Shown piece by piece: positions 1 to 10,170 of a stretch of 49,930 nt of DNA. The DNA lies in assembly GCA_015055535.1 (NCBI GenBank), contig SVIA01000009.1, positions 1 to 49,930 of the forward strand. The letters run 5' to 3'. This DNA is from Clostridiales bacterium. GTDB lineage: Bacteria; Bacillota; Clostridia; Christensenellales; UBA1242. Each line of letters starts with the position of its first letter. Within the stretch, counting starts at the first letter, position 1. Below the pieces are notes generated by a model. It did no database searches, had not been told where the DNA came from, and saw only the letters and a program-made list of their open reading frames with translations. Made by a program: the position numbers and the translations under genes.

Positions 1-32
1 TTTTGTGAATTTGTTAAAATTTCTATTTTCAT
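1..32 (-). CDS. Partial CDS (N-terminus only, MKIEILTNSQ...) running off the left edge
   Basis: ATG on the minus strand at 30-32 preceded by AAAGGAGTAAATT (RBS-like); open to the window edge. Confidence 0.45.
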   Translation of the reverse strand, partial: MKIEILTNSQ

Positions 33-43
33 AATTTACTCCT

Positions 44-814
44 TTAAAAATTAAATATTTCTTCATTGTTTGTTGTATTATTAAATTCTTTTATTTCTAA
101 TTTTTCTAAACTATCTAAACTTACTTTATCTTTTGTTGAAAATGAAAGTAATGTTCCATCGTGCATTAACACTACAGATTGAACTGAAATGTTATTATTC
201 CTTTTTTCTACCAGCATTTCTAAATATAAATTTACAAAAATGTCAGATAAAGATAAATTCAATCCGTTAGGCTTTATGTCAAATTCTTTAAGTTCTTCTT
301 TATATTTTTCTGCAATAGTATTATATTTTTCATTAAACAAGTTTGGATGAGTGTGAAATAGTGCAAAGTTAACATCTTGTAAATCTTGATTTAAAAAACT
401 GTTTATCGTTTTCCAATCGTAACTACAACTTGTTTGTTTTAGTTCACTATTCATTTTTAATCTATCAGTATATTTTTCATCTTCTTCACTAAGTCCACAA
501 AGAATATAAGGATATTCATAGTTTTTTCCTTTAGTATTAATATCAGTAAGTAACTTATCAGTTTTGTCTTGTAAAACTTTTGAAAGTAAAGGTTTTTTAT
601 TAAAATTAAATTTATCACAATTTAATTTATCATATGGAATAGGAATGCAAGTAATATCAAACTGAGCATCTTCATTTATTTCTACAAAATCTTCAGCGTC
701 TAATTTTATTAAAATATCTTTAACTAAATTTTGAGTATTAATATCTAAATGTTCAAAAAAATATTTATTTGAAGAATTTGCATTTACAATTTTTTCAATA
801 TCTAATTCTGTCAT
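44..814 (-). CDS. JAMM/MPN-like (Mov34/JAB) putative metalloprotease-fold protein
   Basis: 256-aa ORF with FHTHP followed by SLSD (HxH...SxxD) and upstream acidic residues; ORF ends NNEEIFNF. Confidence 0.55.
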   Translation of the reverse strand: MTELDIEKIVNANSSNKYFFEHLDINTQNLVKDILIKLDAEDFVEINEDAQFDITCIPIPYDKLNCDKFNFNKKPLLSKVLQDKTDKLLTDINTKGKNYEYPYILCGLSEEDEKYTDRLKMNSELKQTSCSYDWKTINSFLNQDLQDVNFALFHTHPNLFNEKYNTIAEKYKEELKEFDIKPNGLNLSLSDIFVNLYLEMLVEKRNNNISVQSVVLMHDGTLLSFSTKDKVSLDSLEKLEIKEFNNTTNNEEIFNF

Positions 815-828
815 TTTTTCTTCTCCAA

Positions 829-1275
829 TTAATTTTTTCTTTTATAAAGATTTACTATTTTTAGTATAGTATAAATTATAGGTAGCATCATAACAATTAC
901 TGCAAAAATTACGGGGTCATTATTATTCATTAATTTATTTTCACCACCATTCATTCCAGCAATTAAACCCGCAATCAAAAGCACTAAATACATAGAATAT
1001 TTAATTACATTAGTTGCAAAAGCAAAGTTATAAAAATGAAAAATTAAAAATACTAACAAAATACTATAAAAAGCTAAAAAGATTAATTCAAAAAGTGTTA
1101 ATATTCTAACAAAATTAAATATAGAAAGCAATAATAAAAAACCACTAGAAATAAATAATAAAACTTTTGAATTAATTATAAATGATAAAATAACTAAAAT
1201 AGAAAATACTATATTAAAACTATATAAAACTGTCATTATTAATTTTCTTTTAAAATCATCTGATTTATCAACCAT
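829..1275 (-). CDS. Small multi-pass membrane protein of unknown function
   Basis: 148-aa ORF with several hydrophobic segments, just upstream of the JAMM-like gene and co-directional. Confidence 0.6.
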   Translation of the reverse strand: MVDKSDDFKRKLIMTVLYSFNIVFSILVILSFIINSKVLLFISSGFLLLLSIFNFVRILTLFELIFLAFYSILLVFLIFHFYNFAFATNVIKYSMYLVLLIAGLIAGMNGGENKLMNNNDPVIFAVIVMMLPIIYTILKIVNLYKRKN

Positions 1276-1339
1276 ATTTTAATTATAACACATCAAATTA
1301 AAAATTGTATATATTTTTTAAAATTTAGTTTAAAAATAT

Positions 1340-1750
1340 ATGGCATTTAAACGTGTGCTTGTCTTGATACAAGTCGGTGTCGCTTTGCTCCCCCGAAAGA
1401 CAAGCACACTAAACAATAAACCAAATAAATTGTTAGAACAAAGAAAAGGTTTATTAGATGATAATACGATTATTACGATTGATAACATTCAAAAGTTATC
1501 TAAAGTTATTGCTTTAAGCAGTTTAAAAAATTTTAAGAGATATGCATATAGCAATTCAGAAAAAATAGAAAGTTTATACAAGCAACTTCAGTATGACATT
1601 TGTTATCATAAAGAATTAGATATATATTCTGATGCATATGATTTAGTACAAGAAGCAAGCTTATTTTTACTTCAATTTTTAAATAAAAAACTTGGAGAAA
1701 ATATATGATAAAGTTGTGATATTATTTAACTTTACTACTCCACCAGACAA
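1340..1750 (+). pseudogene. Remnant of a mobile-element-associated protein (truncated/frameshifted)
   Basis: 122-aa ORF with ...DAYDLVQEASLFLLQFLNKKLGENI then stop; a neighbouring frame continues (YDKVVILFNF...). The annotated start lies inside a 13-bp inverted repeat, so the real start is probably downstream. Confidence 0.35.
1353..1409. repeat. 13-bp perfect inverted repeat GTGTGCTTGTCTT / AAGACAAGCACAC with 31-nt GC-rich loop
   Basis: Direct reading: 1353-1365 and 1397-1409. Confidence 0.9.
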
Positions 1751-1892
1751 ACCAAAATTAACACAAGAAGAAAATATAAAAACATCAGAGCAGATTAATT
1801 CTGCTCTCTCTAACTCTCAAGGTTTGTGCAAATTCTTTCAAACTGCACCAAATTAGAGCAATCCGAACCAGAGTGTTCAGGTTGCTCTTTTT

Positions 1893-1931
1893 GTTTACTA
1901 AACCCCCAGATAGTCGGCGGTTTTAGTAAAC
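1893..1931. repeat. 10-bp inverted repeat GTTTACTAAA / TTTAGTAAAC with loop containing CCCCCAGATAGTCGGCGG
   Basis: Direct reading: 1893-1902 and 1922-1931. Confidence 0.9.
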
Positions 1932-1971
1932 AATAAAAAAAATGCAAGTCAATTTTTAAGACCTGCATTTT

Positions 1972-2970
1972 TTATTTATTATTTTTTTCAAATTTGTAAC
2001 TTGTTTTACACATTTCTTCCAAATTATATTTTGCTTTAAATTTTAATTCTTTTTCAGCTTTTGTTGTGTCTGCATAAGATATTGCAATATCTCCACTTCT
2101 TCTTTCTACAAACTTATATTTAACCAAATTTCCATTAACTTTATTAAAAGTAGTTACTGTTTCTAATACAGTATAGCCCTTTCCTGTTCCCAAATTACAT
2201 ATAAAAACACCTGGTTTTTCTTTTAACTTGTTTAACGCTAAAGCATGCCCAATTGCCAAATCACATACATGTATAAAGTCTCTTACACCTGTTCCATCTT
2301 TTGTAGAATAATCGTTTCCAAAAATAGATAATTCTTTTAACTCACCTGTTGCTACTTTTGTAATATAAGGCATTAAATTTGTAGGTGTATCGTTAGGGTC
2401 TTCTCCAATTAAGCCACTTTCATGTGCTCCAACCGGATTAAAATATCTTAAAATTGCAAAATTAAATTTATTGTTAGAATTATAAAAATCTTTTAAAATT
2501 TCTTCAATATAAAGTTTAGTTCTTGAATAAGGATTATTTGCGTGTGTAGAAAAAGTTTCTTTAACTGGCATTTCATTTTGATCTCCATAAATAGAAGCTG
2601 AAGATGAAAATACCATATTATAAACATTATATTTTTCCATACATTTTAATAAATTTAATGTAATTAAAATATTGTTTTCATAATATTTTATAGGGTGATT
2701 TAAAGATTCTCCAACAATTTTATATCCAGCAAAATGTACTACTGCCGATATATTATTGTTTTTAAAAATTTTTTCGGTTTTCTTTAAATTTTTTAAATCT
2801 GCTTTAATAAATTTAAATTTTTTCCCTGTAATTTGCATAATTTTATTTTTTACAATAATTTTACTATTGGATAAATCATCTACAATAATAACATCTTCTC
2901 CACGATTTAATAATTCTACCGCAGTATGACTACCAATATAACCCAATCCACCAGTTAATAAAATACTCAT
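1972..2970 (-). CDS. galE: UDP-glucose 4-epimerase
   Basis: GGLGYIGSH NAD-binding motif, SSSASIYG, YSRTK catalytic YxxxK, full length 332 aa. Confidence 0.95.
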   Translation of the reverse strand: MSILLTGGLGYIGSHTAVELLNRGEDVIIVDDLSNSKIIVKNKIMQITGKKFKFIKADLKNLKKTEKIFKNNNISAVVHFAGYKIVGESLNHPIKYYENNILITLNLLKCMEKYNVYNMVFSSSASIYGDQNEMPVKETFSTHANNPYSRTKLYIEEILKDFYNSNNKFNFAILRYFNPVGAHESGLIGEDPNDTPTNLMPYITKVATGELKELSIFGNDYSTKDGTGVRDFIHVCDLAIGHALALNKLKEKPGVFICNLGTGKGYTVLETVTTFNKVNGNLVKYKFVERRSGDIAISYADTTKAEKELKFKAKYNLEEMCKTSYKFEKNNK

Positions 2971-3163
2971 TAAAATTCTCCATTACATATAAAATATATT
3001 TAATTATAACACAATTGCAAATTCTTTGAAAACTTTTTATACAATTTTATTTTTTTAATTTAAATCTGCTAGTTCGTTTATTATATCGAATACAAATAAA
3101 GGCTTTGTAAAACTTTGTTATTAAAATACTTTAATTTAGTAATTTTAAAGTATTAATATAAAA

Positions 3164-3190
3164 ACAGGAAAAGACTTACTTTTCCTATTT
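3164..3190 (-). terminator. Rho-independent terminator downstream of the papain/InlB-repeat protein
   Basis: AGGAAAAGACTTACTTTTCCT followed on the minus strand by a T-rich tract. Confidence 0.55.
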
Positions 3191-3200
3191 TTTATAAAAT

Positions 3201-6200
3201 TTATTTATTAATTTTAGGTGGTTTAAAATTGTTTGGTTTATTATTTGTATTTATTTTTGGAAAATTTTTAATATTTATGTTATTAAGTTTAGGCATAGTT
3301 TTTGGTAATTTATTATTTATATTATTAACTTTCTTAGGCGCACTATTAATTTGTACTTGTTTATTTTCATCTTTTTTCTCTTTAACCAAACTTTTTTCAG
3401 ACACTTTCTTATTGATATTTTTTTGTGTTGGTAATTGTTCTTCTATATCACTACTTTCTGTTTTTATTTTTTTAGTACTTTCTTTTTTATTTGAAAGTTT
3501 TTGTTTGTTTTTAATAACTAAAACCATAACGCCACCAATTAATGATAAAGCAATTAAAGAAATTAGTGTTAATCCTAGTGGTGTTAAGAAAAATGATTTT
3601 GTTTTGAATGTTATATCAATAACTAAATCTTCTTCAATGTTTTCTAGAGTTATTATATTATTAACAACTTTAACTTCTTCATTATTAATAAAAATTTTAT
3701 TAATTGTTTTATTAAAATTTAAGTTAATTTTAATTTCATGACTTTTACCATACTCAATACTATTAATATAAGTATCATTATTAATTTTTCCACCATCTGA
3801 TAAATTATAAGTAATATTAAACACTTTCTTAACAAATTCAAAATTAATATTGCAATTATCTTCAACAATTAATTTAAAGTTTCTTAATTCTTTGTCTTTG
3901 TTAATAATTTCACTATTATTAATAATAATTTTTGACACATAATATCCATCATTTGGAGTTAAATTGAAATTGATTTCTTCCGCAAAAGTTTTTTGCATTG
4001 TTCCTAATGGTGTAATTGTACCAAAACTATTACAAGATGAATTTATTGTATATTGATTAATATTCCATCCGGCAAATAAATTTACATTTTGCGCTGGCAT
4101 AGTTAACAAATTAAATTCGGTTAAATTGTTTTCCTCATTAAACCAACCCGTAAAAGTATATCCTTTTCTAATAGGAGCAATTGGTAAAATAATTTTATCT
4201 TCAAATTTATAAGTTTGAGAAACTAAAACTTTATTTTCATAATTTAAGTTATAAGTTAAAGTAAATAAATATATTTCCCATTTAGCATAAACAGTTAAAT
4301 CATTTTCTGGCATATAAGCAGTAGAAAATTCAGTTAAACATTCAGGTTCGTTATACCAACCAATAAATATATAACCTTTTCTTGAAATATCTGTAATTAA
4401 AGTAATTTTACCATTATATTGATAATTTTCATTAAAGTTTTCACTACTTGGGTAATTTAAATTATAGTAAATTTTAAAAGTTTTAATTTTAAAATCAACT
4501 TTTATGGTATGGTTATTACAAATATTTGTAAAAGTATATCCATTTGATATTGCATTAGTTAATTCTTCACCTTGTAAAGCAATATTGTCTATAAACACAT
4601 TTTCTACATAACAACCTTTATTTGCCGTAAAAATATATTTTTGAGATTCATTATAATTTTTTTCAACTATTCCATTTGGATTTATGCTTCCATTTGAACT
4701 ACTTGTTGCAGTTATTGTAAAAACATTAATTGAAGATTTTACACTTATTGTATGGTTGCTATTAACGTTATTAAATGTATAACCATTCAATATAGCATTA
4801 TTTAATTCCACACTAGAAAGAGTTCTTCCGTCTATTTTAATTTCTGAAATATGATAACCTTCGTTTACACTAAATTCAAAAGTCTTAGATTGTAAATACT
4901 CAATTTCTACTATTCCATTAGGTGTTATATTAGAATTATCATCAGAATATATAGTTATGCTATAAATGTTTTTACTCCATTTTGCATATAAAGTTAAATC
5001 TTTAGCAGGCATAGTTGTTTCTGTAAATATTGTTAAACAATTACTGTCTGAATACCAACCCACTAATGTATAACCCTCTCTATTTATATCACTATTTGTT
5101 AATAAATTTATAACACTTTTATATAAAACCGATTGTGTTTCAATTCTATTGTTAAAATTTAAATTATAAGAAATATTATAGCTTTTTATTTCAAATTCAA
5201 CAAAAACTGTATGATTTTTATTAACATTTAAGAATGTATAACCATTTAATATTACATTTTCTAAATTTGAAGAACTTAGTGGAATATTGTCTATTGTAAT
5301 TTTTGATACATAATAGCCTGAATTTACAATAACTGAAAATGTTAAACTACCATCTTTAATTACCTTATTATTTCCATAAGGAGTAACACTTCCATATTCA
5401 GTATTATTAGAACTAATAGTTATTGTTAAACTTTGAGCTTCCCATTTTGCATATAAAAATACATAAACTGATTTTTTATAATAATCCTCATAATATGACC
5501 ATCCAACCGTTGGGCTTGATATAATATTAATGTAATCATATTCTAAAATATATAAATTATTGTTATAAGTTAATGGCATAGTAAAATTTTTATCATAATA
5601 CCAACCCGCAAAATCATAACCATTTTTAGTTGGATTATAAATATTTAAACCCATATTAGAATTAATTACATCTTTTTTATAATTTTCGCTATTATTTTTA
5701 CCGCCATTTAATTCATAAAAAATATGTGTTAATTCACAATTACTTGAAAAAGTCAAAAATCTAATTTTTATATTTTTAGTATAATTATGTGATGTAAATA
5801 AGTATAAAGAAATTATTTTATTTTCATTAAAATCCAATGATGTTTGTAATAATATATATCCCTTATTTTTATAAAATTGATGTCTTATATCAGTTTCATC
5901 TGAAAAAGAATAACTTTCAATATCATTGTAAACAGAAAAAACTATTCTATAATTTTGTAAACCGACTTGATTATTTGATGAAACAATGGTAATTTCATCG
6001 TTAAAATAATTTAAATTATTATGATTTTGATATAATCCATTGTTTTCAACATCTCCATAATTATTCCCGGAATACATATAAACGTCAGAAATTTCTGTAC
6101 CATTTAACAAATAAAATGCACTTATTGTTGATTCTGACTTTGTTGAATTTTTATAATTAAATATTATTTTATATGAACCACAATCAAGATTATCTGCTGA

Positions 6201-7475
6201 AATATTTATTAAATTATTTTTATTACTTATTTCAATGTTAAATTTATCTGTAACTAATGTATCAGTGTTATAAATTTCAACGCTTGTAATATTTGTATTA
6301 TTACTAACTTCATAACTATATTCAAGTTCTATGTCATCAATACAGTAAAACATGTTTTTTTGTTTTGTTTCTTCTTCTCTAGTAGTAAAATCACCATAAT
6401 AAGCACCTGCTAAATCTGTTAAATAACTACCATTTGAATTAGATAATGTGTTATACATATATAAATCGTCTTCTAAATATTTATCATAAATGTAAGCATA
6501 TGTAGTTCTTAAATTATTATCATCATACATTATATAACATACACCTTGATTTTCATTATTACCCCAACTATTTAAAGCAATCCAAGCCCCTGTATATGTT
6601 GTAGAATCATGCGTTATTTGTATATTATCATCATAACCAATAAGTGTTAATAAGTGGCCAGTATTAGGATCTTCATTGGGAACTTTATACTCTATATTTT
6701 TATTGTTATACTTTGTACTGCTTGTATTATCCCAGTAATAACTAGCAGCAATAGCACCATTTTCTATAATATGTTGCTTTATTGAGTTAATTATTGTAGT
6801 TTTATAGTTTTGCGTTTCTAAATAATTTATAAAATAAACTGGTAAATAATTATTTAATAAATTGTGGTTTGCAAAAGATGAATAATAAGAATAAAACTCA
6901 TCGTTGTTTTCTAAACAATTCAAATAACTTTCATCATATGTATAATCTTGTTCTAAAACCAAACCATATTTTCTGGCAGCAAAATCAAAACTATAAAACC
7001 AACCGCCATCACCTGGATAAAAATCATTAAAGTAACCATTAAAAGCTTCTGGGACTTCCTTATTTTTAACACAATTAGTTAAAGCAGTTGAAACATAACT
7101 TTCTGAAAAATTTAAAAATTCATTAGTTTGTTTCATTATTGTTGTACTTAATGTCATGCTTGAACCAAAAGCCCAACACAAACCTTGTTGGGTCTGATTT
7201 TCAGCAATTATCATATATTCATCTCTCATACAGTATTCACTTGGTAATGTAATACCTGTGTAAGAATAAGATAAGTTAGTATAACTATTATACAAATCAT
7301 CAAAAGATTGCATATTATCATAATCTACTCTACTACCACTAGTAGTTGCATAATTTTTAGAGTTATCTGCTAAAAGCTGAATGTTTGGAAAAAAACAAAA
7401 AAAACTGCTTATTAACAAAAGCAAACTAATTAAAATAAAACTAAGCTTTAATTTTTTTTTCATTTGTAAACTCAT
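3201..7475 (-). CDS. Secreted/membrane-anchored papain-like (C1) cysteine peptidase with alternating InlB B-repeat (Flg_new) and divergent InlB-repeat domains
   Basis: N-terminal signal/TM; QGLCWAFGSS (Cys), GHLLTLIGYDD (His), ALNSWGNN (Asn); four GYxFxGWY...LYAKW repeats; four SITPNG...GYxVSxIxID...NGYTFxNVNxNHTI repeats; C-terminal TM and Lys/Asn/Pro tail. Confidence 0.85.
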   Translation of the reverse strand: MSLQMKKKLKLSFILISLLLLISSFFCFFPNIQLLADNSKNYATTSGSRVDYDNMQSFDDLYNSYTNLSYSYTGITLPSEYCMRDEYMIIAENQTQQGLCWAFGSSMTLSTTIMKQTNEFLNFSESYVSTALTNCVKNKEVPEAFNGYFNDFYPGDGGWFYSFDFAARKYGLVLEQDYTYDESYLNCLENNDEFYSYYSSFANHNLLNNYLPVYFINYLETQNYKTTIINSIKQHIIENGAIAASYYWDNTSSTKYNNKNIEYKVPNEDPNTGHLLTLIGYDDNIQITHDSTTYTGAWIALNSWGNNENQGVCYIMYDDNNLRTTYAYIYDKYLEDDLYMYNTLSNSNGSYLTDLAGAYYGDFTTREEETKQKNMFYCIDDIELEYSYEVSNNTNITSVEIYNTDTLVTDKFNIEISNKNNLINISADNLDCGSYKIIFNYKNSTKSESTISAFYLLNGTEISDVYMYSGNNYGDVENNGLYQNHNNLNYFNDEITIVSSNNQVGLQNYRIVFSVYNDIESYSFSDETDIRHQFYKNKGYILLQTSLDFNENKIISLYLFTSHNYTKNIKIRFLTFSSNCELTHIFYELNGGKNNSENYKKDVINSNMGLNIYNPTKNGYDFAGWYYDKNFTMPLTYNNNLYILEYDYINIISSPTVGWSYYEDYYKKSVYVFLYAKWEAQSLTITISSNNTEYGSVTPYGNNKVIKDGSLTFSVIVNSGYYVSKITIDNIPLSSSNLENVILNGYTFLNVNKNHTVFVEFEIKSYNISYNLNFNNRIETQSVLYKSVINLLTNSDINREGYTLVGWYSDSNCLTIFTETTMPAKDLTLYAKWSKNIYSITIYSDDNSNITPNGIVEIEYLQSKTFEFSVNEGYHISEIKIDGRTLSSVELNNAILNGYTFNNVNSNHTISVKSSINVFTITATSSSNGSINPNGIVEKNYNESQKYIFTANKGCYVENVFIDNIALQGEELTNAISNGYTFTNICNNHTIKVDFKIKTFKIYYNLNYPSSENFNENYQYNGKITLITDISRKGYIFIGWYNEPECLTEFSTAYMPENDLTVYAKWEIYLFTLTYNLNYENKVLVSQTYKFEDKIILPIAPIRKGYTFTGWFNEENNLTEFNLLTMPAQNVNLFAGWNINQYTINSSCNSFGTITPLGTMQKTFAEEINFNLTPNDGYYVSKIIINNSEIINKDKELRNFKLIVEDNCNINFEFVKKVFNITYNLSDGGKINNDTYINSIEYGKSHEIKINLNFNKTINKIFINNEEVKVVNNIITLENIEEDLVIDITFKTKSFFLTPLGLTLISLIALSLIGGVMVLVIKNKQKLSNKKESTKKIKTESSDIEEQLPTQKNINKKVSEKSLVKEKKDENKQVQINSAPKKVNNINNKLPKTMPKLNNINIKNFPKINTNNKPNNFKPPKINK

Positions 7476-7539
7476 AATAAAAATTATAACATATATTTAC
7501 AAATAAATCTATAATTTTTAATCTTTTAAATAAAAAAAA

Positions 7540-7556
7540 TCCAAGTTTACTTGGAT
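7540..7556 (-). terminator. Terminator after the PlsC/GT8 cassette
   Basis: TCCAAGTTTACTTGGA hairpin; minus-strand T-run. Confidence 0.6.
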
Positions 7557-8389
7557 TAAATATTTAAATTATATTTTTGATTATAAAAATTTTCAAAAAC
7601 ACTTACAACATATTTATGATTTTCAGTTAACATAAAATCTGCATTTGCTTTCATAGATAATTGTTCTTTTGGATAAATAGGTTTACCAATATGAAAAGTT
7701 AATTTTTGTTTTTTTAGTCCATTTTCTTCATACTCATCCATATCTTCCATAGTTGTAAAACATGGTATAACCGGAACATTATTTCTACTTGCCCATCTAA
7801 ATGCTCCAACTTGAAATTTTCTAGGTTTTCTATAATTCCACCACATCGATTGTTCTGGATAAACTAAAATAAAATCTCCTTTATTTAAAACTGTATCGAT
7901 AGCTTTATTTAAATTAATTGTTGTTTTCATGTTACTACTTAATGGAAAAGTAGAATAACTTTTTAAAATAAAACCTAATTTTCCAGGAATTTGATAGTTA
8001 CCTTCTCTTATAATAATATGAAGTTTTCTTTTTTCTTTCGCTTCTTTTAAAGCATATAAAAGTGGTGAAGAATCGAAATGATGAAAATGATTAGTTGTAA
8101 TTACGGCTCCACCTTTAACTTCTTTTAAGTTTTCTAATCCATTTACAGTAATTTCATGCTCTACTGCATAACTTTTTAACATTTTATTTACTAAATTTTT
8201 ACATAGAGCATACTTAATTTTGCTTGATAATTTTTTCTTTAAATAATCAACATCTTCTGGCATTAACATTTTTGTAGGCGGATCATTTTCCACGTCTTTA
8301 AAAAAATTTTCTCCCCCTAGTTTTTCATATTCTTCTATTTTTTTAAATACTTCTAATCTATCTTGTGAAATTCCCATTTTTGTACTCAT
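7556..8389 (-). CDS. 1-acyl-sn-glycerol-3-phosphate acyltransferase-like (PlsC family)
   Basis: NHFHHFDSS (HX4D) motif and YPEQSMWW. Confidence 0.85.
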   Translation of the reverse strand: MSTKMGISQDRLEVFKKIEEYEKLGGENFFKDVENDPPTKMLMPEDVDYLKKKLSSKIKYALCKNLVNKMLKSYAVEHEITVNGLENLKEVKGGAVITTNHFHHFDSSPLLYALKEAKEKRKLHIIIREGNYQIPGKLGFILKSYSTFPLSSNMKTTINLNKAIDTVLNKGDFILVYPEQSMWWNYRKPRKFQVGAFRWASRNNVPVIPCFTTMEDMDEYEENGLKKQKLTFHIGKPIYPKEQLSMKANADFMLTENHKYVVSVFENFYNQKYNLNI

Positions 8390-8403
8390 GTTTTCTCCTA
8401 CAA

Positions 8404-9342
8404 TTATTTTTTTAAAACTTTTTTGAAATTTTTATCACTATTTACAATTTTTATTGTTGCTTCTAATAGCCCCTGAGCGCCTTTTATATGTTTTTCAGCC
8501 ATCTCTTGCGTAAAGCCATTTTTAATGCTTAAAATCTTATCATAGTAAGGTGTTTTTATTGCATATTCCCAAAAATATTTTTGATATGGAATATTATCAT
8601 AATACCATGGTTTTCCAAAATTGTTATAATGAATTATGTAAACAGGGCCATCGTAGTTTTCATCAGTAGACATTCTATCCCAACCTCTTTCTATATACAA
8701 AATTTTATCTTTACATAAAACATTTAAATAGTCTTGATCTGGACAAACTGTTTCAAAATTATATTTTACTAGCAAATAAACAAATCTTTCTTTTATTTTT
8801 TCTTCTCTATATTTTACTAAATTCATTAGTAACACACCAGAATTAAAATATTTTTTATCATCTATTCCAACACCTTCTCTAGCATAAGCTTTAAATTCTT
8901 CTCTACTTGCTATAACATCATCCGGAACAGCTCCAAAAATATTATCTTTTAAGTCTATTTTAAACATTTTAGAAATATCGCCAATTACAGTAATATCACA
9001 ATCTAAATATATAGCTTTATCATATTCAGGATATAATGCCGCAATAAATAATCTATAAAAAATTGATGTAGTATAGTAATCTCTAAGTGTAGAATTTAAT
9101 CTTTCTTTAATTCTAGAAACATATTGACTCATGTCATCAAATATTAATTTACTATTATTTGTTAAAACCTCTTGAAGTTTAATTTTATTTTCATCACTAA
9201 TTCCATCAGTTAAAACATGAATATTGTAAAAATAATCTTTTGAAGCATTATCTAAAAGTGATTTTATAGAAACTGCTAAAAATGGAACATAATTATTATC
9301 TGTTGAAAAAAATATAGGGATAATTTTATTTGATTTGTTCAT
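8404..9342 (-). CDS. Glycosyltransferase family 8
   Basis: IPIFFSTDNNYVPFLAVSIKSLL, YLDCDITVIGDI (DxD), FNSGVLLMNL, PDQDYLN. Confidence 0.9.
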   Translation of the reverse strand: MNKSNKIIPIFFSTDNNYVPFLAVSIKSLLDNASKDYFYNIHVLTDGISDENKIKLQEVLTNNSKLIFDDMSQYVSRIKERLNSTLRDYYTTSIFYRLFIAALYPEYDKAIYLDCDITVIGDISKMFKIDLKDNIFGAVPDDVIASREEFKAYAREGVGIDDKKYFNSGVLLMNLVKYREEKIKERFVYLLVKYNFETVCPDQDYLNVLCKDKILYIERGWDRMSTDENYDGPVYIIHYNNFGKPWYYDNIPYQKYFWEYAIKTPYYDKILSIKNGFTQEMAEKHIKGAQGLLEATIKIVNSDKNFKKVLKK

Positions 9343-10159
9343 AGTTTTCTCCTTTGTTTTTAATTTTTAAATATTTTTCTATAATATCGTCAAATTCATA
9401 AGTTTTTAATTTATTATGAAGATTATCTATATTCCATGGTTTTATATTTTGTTTTTTAAATTTTGGAAAAAATTTAATTGTCATAGAAAAATGTCTTAAA
9501 ATAGTATTATTGTGTAATTTATTTTGTTCATTAAATTCTCTAGGAATAATTAGTTTTTTGGATGCCATAAAATTTAATGCTGATTGGTCTGGAAGTAACA
9601 TTTTTTTTGTTTTTAAAACTTTTAAACATTTTGAAAATAGACCAGTTTCCCTTATCTTTTTAATATTTAAAAGTAATACTCCAGAATTTATATAGTTTCT
9701 ATTTATTAGTATTTTTCCATAATAATCTTTCACTCCAGCAAATTCATAATCATCAATGTTTATATTATAAAGATTTTCTATATTGTCATAAGCCAAAACA
9801 TCATAATCTAAATATAAAATTTTATCAGGAATTTTTTCAATTTTATCTGAAAGCAATCTTATCATAGAATAAGGTGTGTATTTACTTTCTTGATTTTTTC
9901 CATTTAATAGGTTTTCTACATATAATTTTTTAACATCAATTAAATTAACTTTACTTTTTTTGTTAACTTTTTTTATTTCATTTTCCAAAATTTCTTTATG
10001 TTTAGTTGAAAAACAAACATAATTTTTATTAATTTCAGATAAATCCATAGTTAGTATATAAACATTTAAATTTTTTTTACAATGTTTAACAATACTTAAT
10101 AAACTCATTAATATGCCATCATAAGTATAATCATTTCCTGCATATAGTAAATTTATCAA
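9326..10159 (-). CDS. Glycosyltransferase family 8
   Basis: YLDYDVLAYDNI (DxD), INSGVLLLNI, LPDQSALN; overlaps the next GT8 gene by 17 bp. Confidence 0.88.
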   Translation of the reverse strand: MINLLYAGNDYTYDGILMSLLSIVKHCKKNLNVYILTMDLSEINKNYVCFSTKHKEILENEIKKVNKKSKVNLIDVKKLYVENLLNGKNQESKYTPYSMIRLLSDKIEKIPDKILYLDYDVLAYDNIENLYNINIDDYEFAGVKDYYGKILINRNYINSGVLLLNIKKIRETGLFSKCLKVLKTKKMLLPDQSALNFMASKKLIIPREFNEQNKLHNNTILRHFSMTIKFFPKFKKQNIKPWNIDNLHNKLKTYEFDDIIEKYLKIKNKGENYEQIK

Positions 10160-10170
10160 TTCAAATCCCC

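Noticed and set aside
3229-3741. 170-aa plus-strand ORF
   Set aside because: Antisense to the C-terminal tail of the papain/InlB-repeat protein; F/L/I-rich translation typical of the complement of AT-rich coding DNA.
9510-9695. Plus-strand ORF of 61 aa
   Set aside because: Antisense to a confident GT8 gene, no RBS, low-complexity.
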